This document shows positions 50,208 through 58,508 of a stretch of DNA of 64,000 nt, piece by piece. The notes beneath the pieces are model-generated. The model had not been told where the DNA came from and did no database searches. It worked only from the letters and a program-made list of their open reading frames with translations. The DNA comes from Neptuniibacter sp. 1_MG-2023 (GTDB lineage Bacteria; Pseudomonadota; Gammaproteobacteria; Pseudomonadales; Balneatricaceae): contig NZ_JAUOQR010000010.1 of the NCBI RefSeq assembly GCF_030547185.1, positions 1 through 64,000 of the forward strand, in the 5' to 3' direction. The position numbers and the translations under genes are program-made. The stretch's first letter is position 1, and every line of letters begins with the position of its first letter.

Positions 50208-50330
50208 ATGGCAGAACATAACGAAGATTTCCGCGACTCCTCTGGCTTCTCTTGGATCATTATTAACTTAATAGCTATGGCTTGGGTTACTATGCCAGCA
50301 AGCATTGCTATTAGCCGAATGACGTTCTAA
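50208..50330 (+). CDS. Small ORF B (40 residues), single-pass membrane peptide
   Basis: An ATG-initiated ORF with AGGGGTGA about six bases upstream, a strong ribosome binding site. It begins MAEHNEDFRDSSGFSW, an acidic soluble start, and continues into one hydrophobic helix (IIINLIAMAWVTMPASIAI). It ends SRMTF. A 13-bp perfect hairpin follows at 50357-50386, which would close the transcript. No family recognised; looks like a genuine small membrane protein. Confidence 0.6.
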   Translation: MAEHNEDFRDSSGFSWIIINLIAMAWVTMPASIAISRMTF

Positions 50331-50356
50331 GCATTATAAGCAACTGATAAAAAAGC

Positions 50357-50386
50357 ATTAGGCTGCTTTTAAGAAAGCAGCCTAAT
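50357..50386 (+). terminator. Hairpin after small ORF B
   Basis: A perfect 13-base inverted repeat ATTAGGCTGCTTT / AAAGCAGCCTAAT with a four-base loop, 26 bases after the stop of small ORF B. A poor T-tract follows. The region from here to 50589 shows nothing else I can support. Confidence 0.6.
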
Positions 50387-50589
50387 ATTCCCGCCTTCGC
50401 TTATATATCCTTCTAAGCTCCACAGCTCTCTGTATGCCCTTAGTATCTCAACACTAAAAGAGACGGATAGTTTGCTTAAAAGCAGCCAACAGTAAGTCCT
50501 ATTTAACCTCACCGTAATAAAATCTTAATATCATCTGTAACCGGTTTATCGACCTTAACTATAGATTGAACCGAGCACTTTGGAGCCCC

Positions 50590-50880
50590 ATGGAAAATAT
50601 AACCCCTATTGCCATTTTACTGAGTTACTGGCTGACCATTGGCCTATTGGCAAAATGGTGCGTAAAAAAAGAACAACCAACTTACGTTGCTTTTGCCATA
50701 GGAGCGATTACCTGCGTTATCAGTGCGGGGCTAGTCTTAGGCATATCAAGCATCTATCACGAAAAACTGATGCTGATAAATAACAGCCTAGCAATGACCC
50801 TATTTCTTTTTGCAGGACTTGCGATTATGGGTGGTTGGCGCTGTACCGATAGAGTAAAAAAGGCAAGCCGATCAGAATAA
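50590..50880 (+). CDS. Small three-helix membrane protein, unknown
   Basis: A 96-residue protein with three hydrophobic segments: IAILLSYWLTIGLLAKW, AFAIGAITCVISAGLVLGI, and LAMTLFLFAGLAIMGGW. The ATG at 50590 has GGAG five bases upstream; an in-frame TTG eight codons earlier has none. No family recognised. It converges with rpiA, separated by a terminator. Confidence 0.65.
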   Translation: MENITPIAILLSYWLTIGLLAKWCVKKEQPTYVAFAIGAITCVISAGLVLGISSIYHEKLMLINNSLAMTLFLFAGLAIMGGWRCTDRVKKASRSE

Positions 50881-50893
50881 GTTATCCATAACA

Positions 50894-50918
50894 AAAAGCC
50901 CCGCAGATGCGAGGCTTT
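50894..50918. terminator. Rho-independent terminator, 50590 gene / rpiA
   Basis: Stem AAAGCCCCGCA / TGCGAGGCTTT (one mismatch) with A-run and T-run flanks, between convergent genes. Confidence 0.8.
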
Positions 50919-50942
50919 GAGCTATATAAGAGTGCCAGCGAG

Positions 50943-51614
50943 TTATAGAGTAATTGTCTCTACACCCGTCTCTGTGCCCATCAAGACGACATCAGCACCA
51001 CGATTCGCAAACAACCCGTTGGTCACTACGCCAACAATGTTATTTAGCTGCGTCTCTAGTTCTTTGGCATGCATAATTTCCATATCATGGACATCCAAAA
51101 TCAAGTTACCGTTATCAGTAACAAAACCTTCCCGCCACTCAGGCATACCATCTAATTTCACGATTTCACGTGCCACATAAGAACGCGCCATAGGGATAAC
51201 TTCTACCGGCAACGGAAAAGCACCGAGCACTCCCACCTTCTTCGTACCATCAACAATACAAACAAACTCTTTCGCCACAGCAGCAACAATCTTCTCGCGA
51301 GTTAATGCGCCACCACCACCTTTAACAAGGTTTAAACCGGAGTCAAATTCATCCGCACCATCAACATAAACGTCCATTTCAGAAACAGAATTAAGATCAA
51401 ACACCTCAATACCATGTCCTTTTAGGCGTTCAGCTGTCGCTTCTGAGCTTGCAACAGCGCCATCAAACATATGCTTTATTTCAGCGAGTGCATCAATAAA
51501 GAAATTTGCAGTAGAGCCTGTACCTACACCAACAATACTCTCTTTGCTTAGTTTAGGTTTGATGTATTCTACAGCAGCATCGGCAACTGCTTTTTTCATC
51601 TCATCCTGCGTCAT
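50943..51614 (-). CDS. rpiA: Ribose-5-phosphate isomerase A
   Basis: RpiA interconverts ribose-5-phosphate and ribulose-5-phosphate. The 223-residue protein has [15 protein letters not shown] (phosphate loop) near residue 29, [20 protein letters not shown] (catalytic Asp/Lys region) near 80-99, and [17 protein letters not shown] at the C-terminus. ATG at 51614 ([10 protein letters not shown]) matches the E. coli start; a GTG three codons upstream is less likely. It is divergent from ilvA, as in E. coli relatives. Confidence 0.96.
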   Translation of the reverse strand: MTQDEMKKAVADAAVEYIKPKLSKESIVGVGTGSTANFFIDALAEIKHMFDGAVASSEATAERLKGHGIEVFDLNSVSEMDVYVDGADEFDSGLNLVKGGGGALTREKIVAAVAKEFVCIVDGTKKVGVLGAFPLPVEVIPMARSYVAREIVKLDGMPEWREGFVTDNGNLILDVHDMEIMHAKELETQLNNIVGVVTNGLFANRGADVVLMGTETGVETITL

Positions 51615-51776
51615 GATTGGCACCTGTGCTTAACGGGCAGTTAAAACACCCGTATTTGCTAATAAATGTTAATTTCTGCGTAAATTATACGCTGCATCGC
51701 CTCCATCGTGTAGACGCAATACCGCTTTGCCTTTACCATTTCTACCCTATTTGGTTTTTCAGATGAAGTTACCCCT

Positions 51777-53294
51777 ATGCCAGACCGTTATATAAAGAAA
51801 ATTTTAGAAGCCCGCGTCTACGATGTAGCTATAGAAACCCCATTGGATGAAGCCAAAGGGCTCTCTGAACGTCTGGAAAATCGAATTCTACTTAAGCGTG
51901 AAGATAAGCAACCCGTTTTCTCATTTAAGATTCGTGGCGCTTACAACAAAATGGCCCAGCTCTCTGAGAAACAAAAAGCATGCGGTGTTGTTGCCGCCTC
52001 CGCGGGCAATCATGCGCAAGGCTTGGCAATGTCAGCTAAATACCTCGGTGTTAAAGCAACCATCGTCATGCCAAAAACCACACCCGACGTAAAAGTAAAT
52101 AATGTACGTCGCTTAGGTGGCAAAGTAGTTCTGCACGGAGATGCATACGACGATGCGGCCAGCTATGCCCAGAAACTCGTCAAAGAGAAGGGAATGACCT
52201 ACGTCCATCCTTTTGATGACCCTGATGTGATCGCGGGCCAAGGCACCGTGGCAATGGAGATTCTGCGTCAAGAATCAGGCCCTATAGATGCGATCTTTGT
52301 TCCTGTAGGCGGGGGCGGTTTAATCGCAGGTATCGCTGCCTACGTTAAGTACCTTCGCCCCGAGACTAAAGTGATCGGTGTCGAATCAGAAGATTCCGCG
52401 TGCCTAAAAGCCGCACTAGATGCAGGTAAGCGAGTGACCCTCGACCAAGTGGGCATTTTTGCTGACGGCGTTGCTGTTGCCATCATTGGTGAAAATACCT
52501 TTGAGGTTGCCAAAAAGTATGTCGATGAAGTAATCACTGTATCGACCGATGAAATTTGCGCAGCGATTAAAGATATCTATGATGACACCCGCTCTATCTG
52601 CGAGCCGGCAGGCGCCTTAGGTGTCGCGGGTATGAAGAAATATGTTAACCGAGAGCAATGTTCAGATAAAACACTGATCGCTATAGATTCTGGTGCGAAT
52701 GTTAACTTTGATCGTTTACGTCATATTGCAGAACGTTCTGAACTGGGCGAAAAACGTGAGGCGATTATTGCCGCCCGTATCCCTGAGCAAGCAGGAAGTT
52801 TTAAAAAGTTCTGTTCAGCCTTAGGTAAACGTAATATCACCGAATTCAACTACCGCTATAGCGATGATAGCAATGCGATTGTTTTCGCAGGAGTGCAGCT
52901 AACACCCAACAGCAATGACCGTACTGAACTCCTCACTGAGCTCCGTGAGCAAGCTTATGAAGTTGAAGATCTAACAGATAACGAGATCGCCAAACTCCAC
53001 GTTCGTTATATGGTCGGTGGGCACTCACCTGACAGCCTTAATGACGAGGTTATTTATCGATTTGAGTTCCCGGAACGTCCTGGAGCACTGATGAATTTCC
53101 TTAGCAAACTAGGCGGTAAATGGAATATATCCATGTTCCATTACCGTAACCATGGCGCAGCTTACGGACGCGTCTTAGTTGGCATGCAAGTACCCAACGC
53201 TGAACGCGACCAAGTGGGTAAATTCCTATCTAAAATTGGTTACAACTACTGGGAAGAAACGGACAACACTGCTTACAAACTATTCCTTGGCTAA
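51777..53294 (+). CDS. ilvA: Threonine ammonia-lyase, biosynthetic
   Basis: IlvA deaminates threonine to 2-oxobutanoate, the first step of isoleucine synthesis. The 505-residue protein has the PLP lysine in FSFKIRGAYNKM (K51), the GGGGLIAG phosphate loop near 184 and GVIGVESED nearby. Two ACT-like regulatory domains (AAIRIPEQAGSFKKFCSALG-like and FEFPERPGALMNFLSKLGG) occupy the C-terminus, so it should be feedback-inhibited by isoleucine. Confidence 0.96.
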   Translation: MPDRYIKKILEARVYDVAIETPLDEAKGLSERLENRILLKREDKQPVFSFKIRGAYNKMAQLSEKQKACGVVAASAGNHAQGLAMSAKYLGVKATIVMPKTTPDVKVNNVRRLGGKVVLHGDAYDDAASYAQKLVKEKGMTYVHPFDDPDVIAGQGTVAMEILRQESGPIDAIFVPVGGGGLIAGIAAYVKYLRPETKVIGVESEDSACLKAALDAGKRVTLDQVGIFADGVAVAIIGENTFEVAKKYVDEVITVSTDEICAAIKDIYDDTRSICEPAGALGVAGMKKYVNREQCSDKTLIAIDSGANVNFDRLRHIAERSELGEKREAIIAARIPEQAGSFKKFCSALGKRNITEFNYRYSDDSNAIVFAGVQLTPNSNDRTELLTELREQAYEVEDLTDNEIAKLHVRYMVGGHSPDSLNDEVIYRFEFPERPGALMNFLSKLGGKWNISMFHYRNHGAAYGRVLVGMQVPNAERDQVGKFLSKIGYNYWEETDNTAYKLFLG

Positions 53295-53308
53295 ATCAGG
53301 AGAATTAA

Positions 53309-54244
53309 CTACAGGTGCGAATAGGCATCTGTAGTAATTTCCACCTTTTCGTCTGGTAGTGACAGAACAACCTTAACCGCTTCTAATCGCTGATAGGGAC
53401 TGCTTAGACATTGATAATCCAATGCTGAAAGCCCCTCTGTTAATCGCTGAAGATAATACCGCCCTTGATGAGCATATATTTTATCACCCAAAATGGGATG
53501 ACCTAAGTAGGCTAATTGAGCTCTAATTTGATGTTTACGCCCAGTACATAATTCACACTCAATCAGCGTATAGCCTGCTTTACGCTGCAGCACTGTAAAT
53601 ATTGTCTTACTGTATTTAGGCTTTTTAAAAAAATCAGCACTATCTGGTTCAACAACGTATACCTGACTACGAATTAAGCTACCCTCTTTTTCTGATAACT
53701 CACACTCAAACCGATGAACATCCCAGCTTGGTTCACCACTTACCCACGCATGATAAATTTTTTTTAGCATCAACTGATTAAGTTTAGGCTTCCACTTTCG
53801 ATCAGCAGCCCGATCTTTAGCAAGCAGAATCACCCCCGCTGTTTCCGTATCCAAGCGATGTAGTAATTGGCACTGATCGTAGACTGTTTCACGCCGAACC
53901 AAAGAGATAAGTGTGTGGTAAAGGTTGCGCGTGGTACGACTTACAGGTAAAAGGTGAGGCTTATAAAGAGCAAGTAGCTCTGTATTTTCCCATAGTAGTT
54001 TCCAGCGAGTATCGACAACCTCCTCCTGATGCTCTGGCAGGAAAACTGTCACCTTTTGCCCAGCATCTAAAGCTTGATTTAAAGAAGCCGGTTGATTATC
54101 AATAAGAATACGATGAGAACTAAACAGATCGGCTAACTGTGCACCGTGAGCATCAACTAAGCGGTGACGCAAAAACTGGAAAACTGAACGCTGCGCAGAA
54201 AACACCCTGAAGGTTAAGGAAAACTCATCAGATTCAGGAATCAT
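53309..54244 (-). CDS. RluA-family pseudouridine synthase
   Basis: A 311-residue RluA-type enzyme with catalytic motif HRLDTETAGVILLAKD near residue 148 (catalytic Asp in RLD), PHLLPVSRTTRN before it, and GRKHQIRAQLAYLGHPILGD near 233. It isomerises uridine in rRNA or tRNA; target unknown. It is convergent with ilvA, only 14 bases away. Confidence 0.9.
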   Translation of the reverse strand: MIPESDEFSLTFRVFSAQRSVFQFLRHRLVDAHGAQLADLFSSHRILIDNQPASLNQALDAGQKVTVFLPEHQEEVVDTRWKLLWENTELLALYKPHLLPVSRTTRNLYHTLISLVRRETVYDQCQLLHRLDTETAGVILLAKDRAADRKWKPKLNQLMLKKIYHAWVSGEPSWDVHRFECELSEKEGSLIRSQVYVVEPDSADFFKKPKYSKTIFTVLQRKAGYTLIECELCTGRKHQIRAQLAYLGHPILGDKIYAHQGRYYLQRLTEGLSALDYQCLSSPYQRLEAVKVVLSLPDEKVEITTDAYSHL

Positions 54245-54252
54245 ATTTGCCG

Positions 54253-54753
54253 TTAAGGCATCTCAGGCGAGTGCTCAAAACTCTGCCCAAAAAAAGCTTG
54301 TAAGGTAAACAGAAATAACGATGTCACGCCCCAAACTAAACCGGTAACAACGCCTAAATCGATAATCCCTCGCCAAGGCTGTTCGAGCTGATGAACAAGA
54401 AGAACCATCCCGACAATCCCTAACGTCAAGCAATAGGTCACTATCATTCTTTTACGCACAATGGAGAAAAAGCCCATACAAAACAACGGTGCTAAGAACA
54501 CTCTCAAGGGAGAGACGTTCTGAGAAAGGTATAAAATACGTGCAGCCACCCGCGGAGCCCAAGCTTTTTGGAATCCACGATAACCTTCAGCAAACCCCAT
54601 AAAAGCAATACAAACGGCCATCGCCAACCAATGATACCAATTCAGCTCATATGCAAAGGTTTGCCAACCTATCGAACTTAACCGATAAATCGCACTGCCT
54701 AACAATAAACTGATGCCGGTAATACCCCACAGCGCTGCTAAATAACCTAACAC
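54253..54753 (-). CDS. Four-helix membrane protein, unknown
   Basis: A 166-residue integral membrane protein with about four hydrophobic segments (LGYLAALWGITGISLLLGSA, WLAMAVCIAFMGFAEGY, IVTYCLTLGIVGMVLLVH, GVVTGLVWGVTSLFLFTL). It is probably transcribed with the pseudouridine synthase eight bases downstream. I do not recognise the family. Confidence 0.75.
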   Translation of the reverse strand: MLGYLAALWGITGISLLLGSAIYRLSSIGWQTFAYELNWYHWLAMAVCIAFMGFAEGYRGFQKAWAPRVAARILYLSQNVSPLRVFLAPLFCMGFFSIVRKRMIVTYCLTLGIVGMVLLVHQLEQPWRGIIDLGVVTGLVWGVTSLFLFTLQAFFGQSFEHSPEMP

Positions 54754-54851
54754 CCTAGTATCTCTTTTCTGCCGTAAATAGTTTGAACGGCGGATTATAC
54801 CTGTTGCAACACGAACTGCCCAATAGTGCTAAATAACAAAGTAGCACTAAA

Positions 54852-54878
54852 CAAAAAAAACCACCGCAAGCGGTGGTT
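54852..54878 (-). terminator. Rho-independent terminator of dctPQM
   Basis: On the minus strand, AACCACCGC-TT-GCGGTGGTT is followed by a T-run of eight, about 65 bases after the dctM stop. A textbook terminator for the TRAP operon. Confidence 0.93.
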
Positions 54879-54943
54879 AAATGCACTAATCAACAGATTA
54901 GAAATGGGAAGTTTTAAGGGAAACCTCCCAGGGACGAGATTAA

Positions 54944-56341
54944 TTAATAACCATTTAATTGGTCGATATATTCTGGCAGGAATAATGATATCTGAGGAAC
55001 ATAAGTAATCAGCATCAAGAAACCTAAGAGCAAACACAACCAAGGTAGGCACGCCTTGATAACCCATATCATGTTTTCCCCGGTTATCCCGGCTGTGACA
55101 AAGAGATTGAGCCCCACCGGCGGGGTCAGCATCCCTATCTCCATATTCACCACCATAATGATGCCTAAATGGATAGGATCGATACCCAGCTTCATAGCAA
55201 TCGGGAACAAGATAGGCGCCATAATCAACAAGATTGCTGAAGGCTCCATAAAGTTACCGGCAATCAATAACAAGATATTGACTACGATGAGGAAGCCCCA
55301 AGCAGGTAAGCCCCAAGCAATAATTTGCTCAGCAATAGTATGAGGAATACGTTCTGTCGTCAGTACATGAGCAAACAGCATTGCGTTGGCAATGATAAAT
55401 AGCAGCATCATTGACACTTTAGACGCATCCAGCAGCACTTTACGCACTTCTGGATCACTGATGGACTTAGGAATGGCAATAATCATCTGCACAGAGTTAC
55501 GTACCGCTGCAGCAATGATATTCTCTCCCGACTTCAGCCAAGGAATGCCTTTCATAGGACCTATATCTCGGTACCCCATCACAGCAATAAAATAGCCATA
55601 AACCGCCGCAACAGCCGCAGCTTCAGTTGGCGATGCCACACCACCGTATATAGAACCTAATACGATGATAATCAGCATTAAGCCGCCTAAAGCAATCAAA
55701 CCCGATTTAGCCAGCGCTTTAAAACCAGGGAAAGGCTGAGAAGGCAACCCTTTAACTCTCGCTACAATATAGATAGCGATCATCAAAATAAGACCCATCA
55801 TCAAACCTGGAAGAAAGCCCGCCATAAACATGCGCGATGCAGATACTTCTGTAGCTGCAGCATAAACCAGCATCACAATCGAAGGCGGTATCAAAATACC
55901 TAAAGTACCCGCATTGGCAATAACGCCCGCAGCAAATGCTTTTGGATAGCCGGAACGCACCATGCCTGCGATACAGATAGTACCTATAGCCGCCACAGTG
56001 GCAGGCGATGAACCTGATACGGCTGCAAACAGCATACAAGCCATAACCGATGCCATCGCTAAGCCGCCTCGAATATGACCAACAGTATCAACTGCAAAGT
56101 TAATCAATCGTTTAGCAACACCACCCGTTGATAGGAAGGATGAGGACAAAATAAAGAAAGGTATAGCGAGTAATGTATAGTGTTCTGATGTCGCTTCAAA
56201 TAGCTTCAACGAGATTGAAGCAAGGGAATCATTTGAAAACAACAGAATCGTTGTTACAGAAGATAAACCTAGAGCAATAGCGATCGGCATACCGATCAAC
56301 ATGCAACCAAAAAGCATGATAAATAGCACGGCAATAGTCAT
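54944..56341 (-). CDS. dctM: TRAP transporter large permease DctM
   Basis: A 465-residue membrane protein with about twelve hydrophobic segments, the ion-coupled translocation subunit of a C4-dicarboxylate TRAP system. Family motifs are FGCMLIGMPIAIALGLSS, SGSSPATVAAIGTICIAGM near 111, GILIPPSIVMLVY near 147, and MLTPPVGLNLFVTAGITG near 410. Its start overlaps the dctQ stop (TAATG). It is last in the operon, before a strong terminator. Confidence 0.95.
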   Translation of the reverse strand: MTIAVLFIMLFGCMLIGMPIAIALGLSSVTTILLFSNDSLASISLKLFEATSEHYTLLAIPFFILSSSFLSTGGVAKRLINFAVDTVGHIRGGLAMASVMACMLFAAVSGSSPATVAAIGTICIAGMVRSGYPKAFAAGVIANAGTLGILIPPSIVMLVYAAATEVSASRMFMAGFLPGLMMGLILMIAIYIVARVKGLPSQPFPGFKALAKSGLIALGGLMLIIIVLGSIYGGVASPTEAAAVAAVYGYFIAVMGYRDIGPMKGIPWLKSGENIIAAAVRNSVQMIIAIPKSISDPEVRKVLLDASKVSMMLLFIIANAMLFAHVLTTERIPHTIAEQIIAWGLPAWGFLIVVNILLLIAGNFMEPSAILLIMAPILFPIAMKLGIDPIHLGIIMVVNMEIGMLTPPVGLNLFVTAGITGENMIWVIKACLPWLCLLLGFLMLITYVPQISLFLPEYIDQLNGY

Positions 56342-56922
56342 TATTTATCCCCCTCTTTAGATACTTTCTGGGGCTGCTCATCACCAAGCGCTGTCTCTTT
56401 CAGCTCTTTAGCGATCTCCATAGACTCTTCCGCTTCATCAGCAAAATGAAAACCATCCGCTTGATTAGTCACAACCTTCCAGCCTAACTGCAAGAAACGA
56501 ATAATTAGCAAAACAAAACCAATGACAAGAATACTCATAGGAATCCACTTAGGTATAGGTAGATCCTCCAACTCAATTCCGATCATTTTCATCTTGCTTA
56601 GGTAGATCCAAGAACCGTAGAGAAACAGCCCGCAATAAACCAAGCATAATGCTACGGCCACTAACGTAATAAAACGGTGTGTATTTTGAGGTAATAGTTT
56701 TACGAACACATCAACGCCGATGTGTGCACCTACTTTAACGCCATAAGAGGCACCAAAAAGGACAAACCAAGCCGCAAGAAGAAGCGTTACTTCCTGCGCC
56801 CAGTGGATGCCTGCATTAAAACCAAAGCGAGCAATTACTTCAGCAAAAACAAGCAAGGTCATTGAAACTAGAAGCGCAGATAAAAAGCCCTCTTCCAGCT
56901 TAGTTACGAGATTACGTACCAT
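56341..56922 (-). CDS. dctQ: TRAP transporter small permease DctQ
   Basis: A 193-residue protein with four membrane helices and the family motif RFGFNAGIHWAQEVTLLLAA near residue 33, then GVKVGAHIGVDVFVKLLP. The C-terminal tail (about 150-193) is acidic and cytoplasmic. DctQ supports DctM folding and docking of the binding protein. It lies 174 bases after dctP and is separated from it by a hairpin. Confidence 0.94.
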   Translation of the reverse strand: MVRNLVTKLEEGFLSALLVSMTLLVFAEVIARFGFNAGIHWAQEVTLLLAAWFVLFGASYGVKVGAHIGVDVFVKLLPQNTHRFITLVAVALCLVYCGLFLYGSWIYLSKMKMIGIELEDLPIPKWIPMSILVIGFVLLIIRFLQLGWKVVTNQADGFHFADEAEESMEIAKELKETALGDEQPQKVSKEGDK

Positions 56923-57047
56923 AATGGCCCCCGTAGCGACTCACGTCGTTCGATTAGAATAGTTAGGTGAAACAACATTCACAGGACAACTCCAATAAAT
57001 AATATTGGTCTGTCTGAAGCTCTCCTCTGAATGTGGGAGAGATAGAT

Positions 57048-57079
57048 ACCGGGTAGAAGGAGCGAGGTTCCTACCCGGT
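57048..57079 (-). terminator. Intra-operon hairpin between dctP and dctQ
   Basis: Inverted repeat ACCGGGTAG / CTACCCGGT with a 14-base loop, 18 bases after the dctP stop and not followed by a T-tract. Such hairpins often protect the 3' end of the upstream cistron, so DctP would be made in excess over the permease (inference). Confidence 0.6.
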
Positions 57080-57096
57080 GAGAGTCCCAACTTATA

Positions 57097-58080
57097 TTAG
57101 TTGTTAGACGCTTCGGCAGCTTTGATTAGATCGGCACCGATCTGATCTTCAAACTTTTTCCAAACTGGCTTCATCGCTTCAACCCACTGAGCGCGTTCAG
57201 CGTCAGAAAGTGTTAGCACTTCAGAGCGTTTAGAATCAATAATCTTCTGCTTATCAGAATCCGCTTTCTGAGCAGCAATAGTATTACCATGCAGAATTGC
57301 TTCATCTAGCGCTTTCTTAACTTCAACTTTCAGATTGCTATCCAAGCCCATCCAAAATTCAGCAGAAGTTACCACTAAGTAATCAAGAACACCGTGGTTC
57401 GATTCTGTGATGTACGGCTGTACTTCGAAGAATTTTTTCGAGTAGATGTTAGACCATGTATTTTCTTGGCCATCAATCGCTTTAGTCTGAAGTAATGTGA
57501 ATACTTCGGAGAATGGTTTTTTCAATGGTACGGCATCAACCGCTTCAAACTGCGCCTGAAGTACATCAGATGTCATGATGCGGAACTTTTTACCTGACGC
57601 ATCACCTGGTACTTGTAACGGGTTGCTTGAAGAAAGCTGTTTCATACCATTATGCAGATAACCAAGACCGACAAGGCCCTTCTTCTGCAAAGCGTTCAAT
57701 AATTTCTGGCCTTCTGGACCGTTCTGAAATTTCTCTACCGCTGCCATATCTTTAAATAGGAACGGAAGGTCAAAAATCTGAAGCGTTTTAGTGTACTTCT
57801 GGAATTTAGATAGTGAAGGCGCAGCCATCTGCACATCACCTAACAACATAGCTTCAAGTACTTTGTTATCACCAAAAAGCTGAGAGTTAGGGAATACTTT
57901 TACTTCAACCTTACCAGCAAGACGCTCATCAATAAGTTCTTTAAACTTAATTGCCATCTGGCCTTTAGGTGTGTTTTCAGCAACTACGTGTGAGAACTTA
58001 ATCTCTACTGGAGCAGCGGAAACCGCTTGTGCTCCAAAAGTTAAAGCTAGGGTAGTGACTGCAGCAGTCAGTAAACGCAT
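57097..58080 (-). CDS. dctP: TRAP transporter substrate-binding protein DctP
   Basis: A 327-residue periplasmic binding protein with signal peptide (cleavage near AQAVSA-APVEIK). Motifs are KFSHVVAENTPKGQMA, LPFLFKDMAAVEKF, the ligand-arginine segment GKKFRIMTSDVLQAQF (about residue 168), and VFTLLQTKAIDGQENTWSNI. The family binds malate, succinate and fumarate. ATG at 58080 has AGGAG seven bases upstream. A sigma-54 promoter lies at 58186-58202, which fits DctD control. Confidence 0.95.
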   Translation of the reverse strand: MRLLTAAVTTLALTFGAQAVSAAPVEIKFSHVVAENTPKGQMAIKFKELIDERLAGKVEVKVFPNSQLFGDNKVLEAMLLGDVQMAAPSLSKFQKYTKTLQIFDLPFLFKDMAAVEKFQNGPEGQKLLNALQKKGLVGLGYLHNGMKQLSSSNPLQVPGDASGKKFRIMTSDVLQAQFEAVDAVPLKKPFSEVFTLLQTKAIDGQENTWSNIYSKKFFEVQPYITESNHGVLDYLVVTSAEFWMGLDSNLKVEVKKALDEAILHGNTIAAQKADSDKQKIIDSKRSEVLTLSDAERAQWVEAMKPVWKKFEDQIGADLIKAAEASNN

Positions 58081-58185
58081 GTGAAATCTCCTGTTATGGG
58101 ACTTTTATTTATCGTTTTTGTTTTTAAATTCAGCGCTATTCCGCTTTTTTTTACGCAGACTTGTCTGAATCTATACACCCAATAC

Positions 58186-58202
58186 AGCAAAAAGAAGGCC
58201 AA
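58186..58202 (-). promoter_or_regulatory. Sigma-54 promoter of dctPQM
   Basis: On the minus strand TTGGCCTTCTTTTTGCT has GG (58199-58200) and GC (58187-58188) separated by exactly ten bases, with the TGGC and TTGC cores of the -24/-12 consensus. The expected start is near 58175, giving a leader of about 95 bases. The nearby DctD is a sigma-54 activator, which supports it. Between here and 58508, GGCGGATA occurs at 58303-58310 and 58335-58342 and a palindrome CGCCA-AAAG-TGGCG at 58293-58306. Confidence 0.8.
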
Positions 58203-58508
58203 CTCAGGTAAAAAAGCATATCTCTAAGCTGGAGAACCCATAGTTACTAATATAAATAGATAATCTACGGTTTACCGAAAGCGCTACTCTTACGCCAAAA
58301 GTGGCGGATAATCACACATTCAAACAAATTTTAAGGCGGATACTGACCCTTTTTGTGAAACAATGGGGGGCGCAAAACCTTTTCCTATAGTTGTTTGATC
58401 TGCATCTATCTTATTGAGCTATAAGCGGTATACGAAAATATCACTTCACCTTAGTATAAATATGCAGCTAATATGATCCCTGAACCTACGAAAAACAGGA
58501 GCTAGAGT

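Noticed and set aside
54824..54849. Hairpin TAGTGCT / AGCACTA upstream of the 54253 gene
   Set aside because: A weak AT-rich seven-base stem next to a much stronger terminator; no independent role can be supported.
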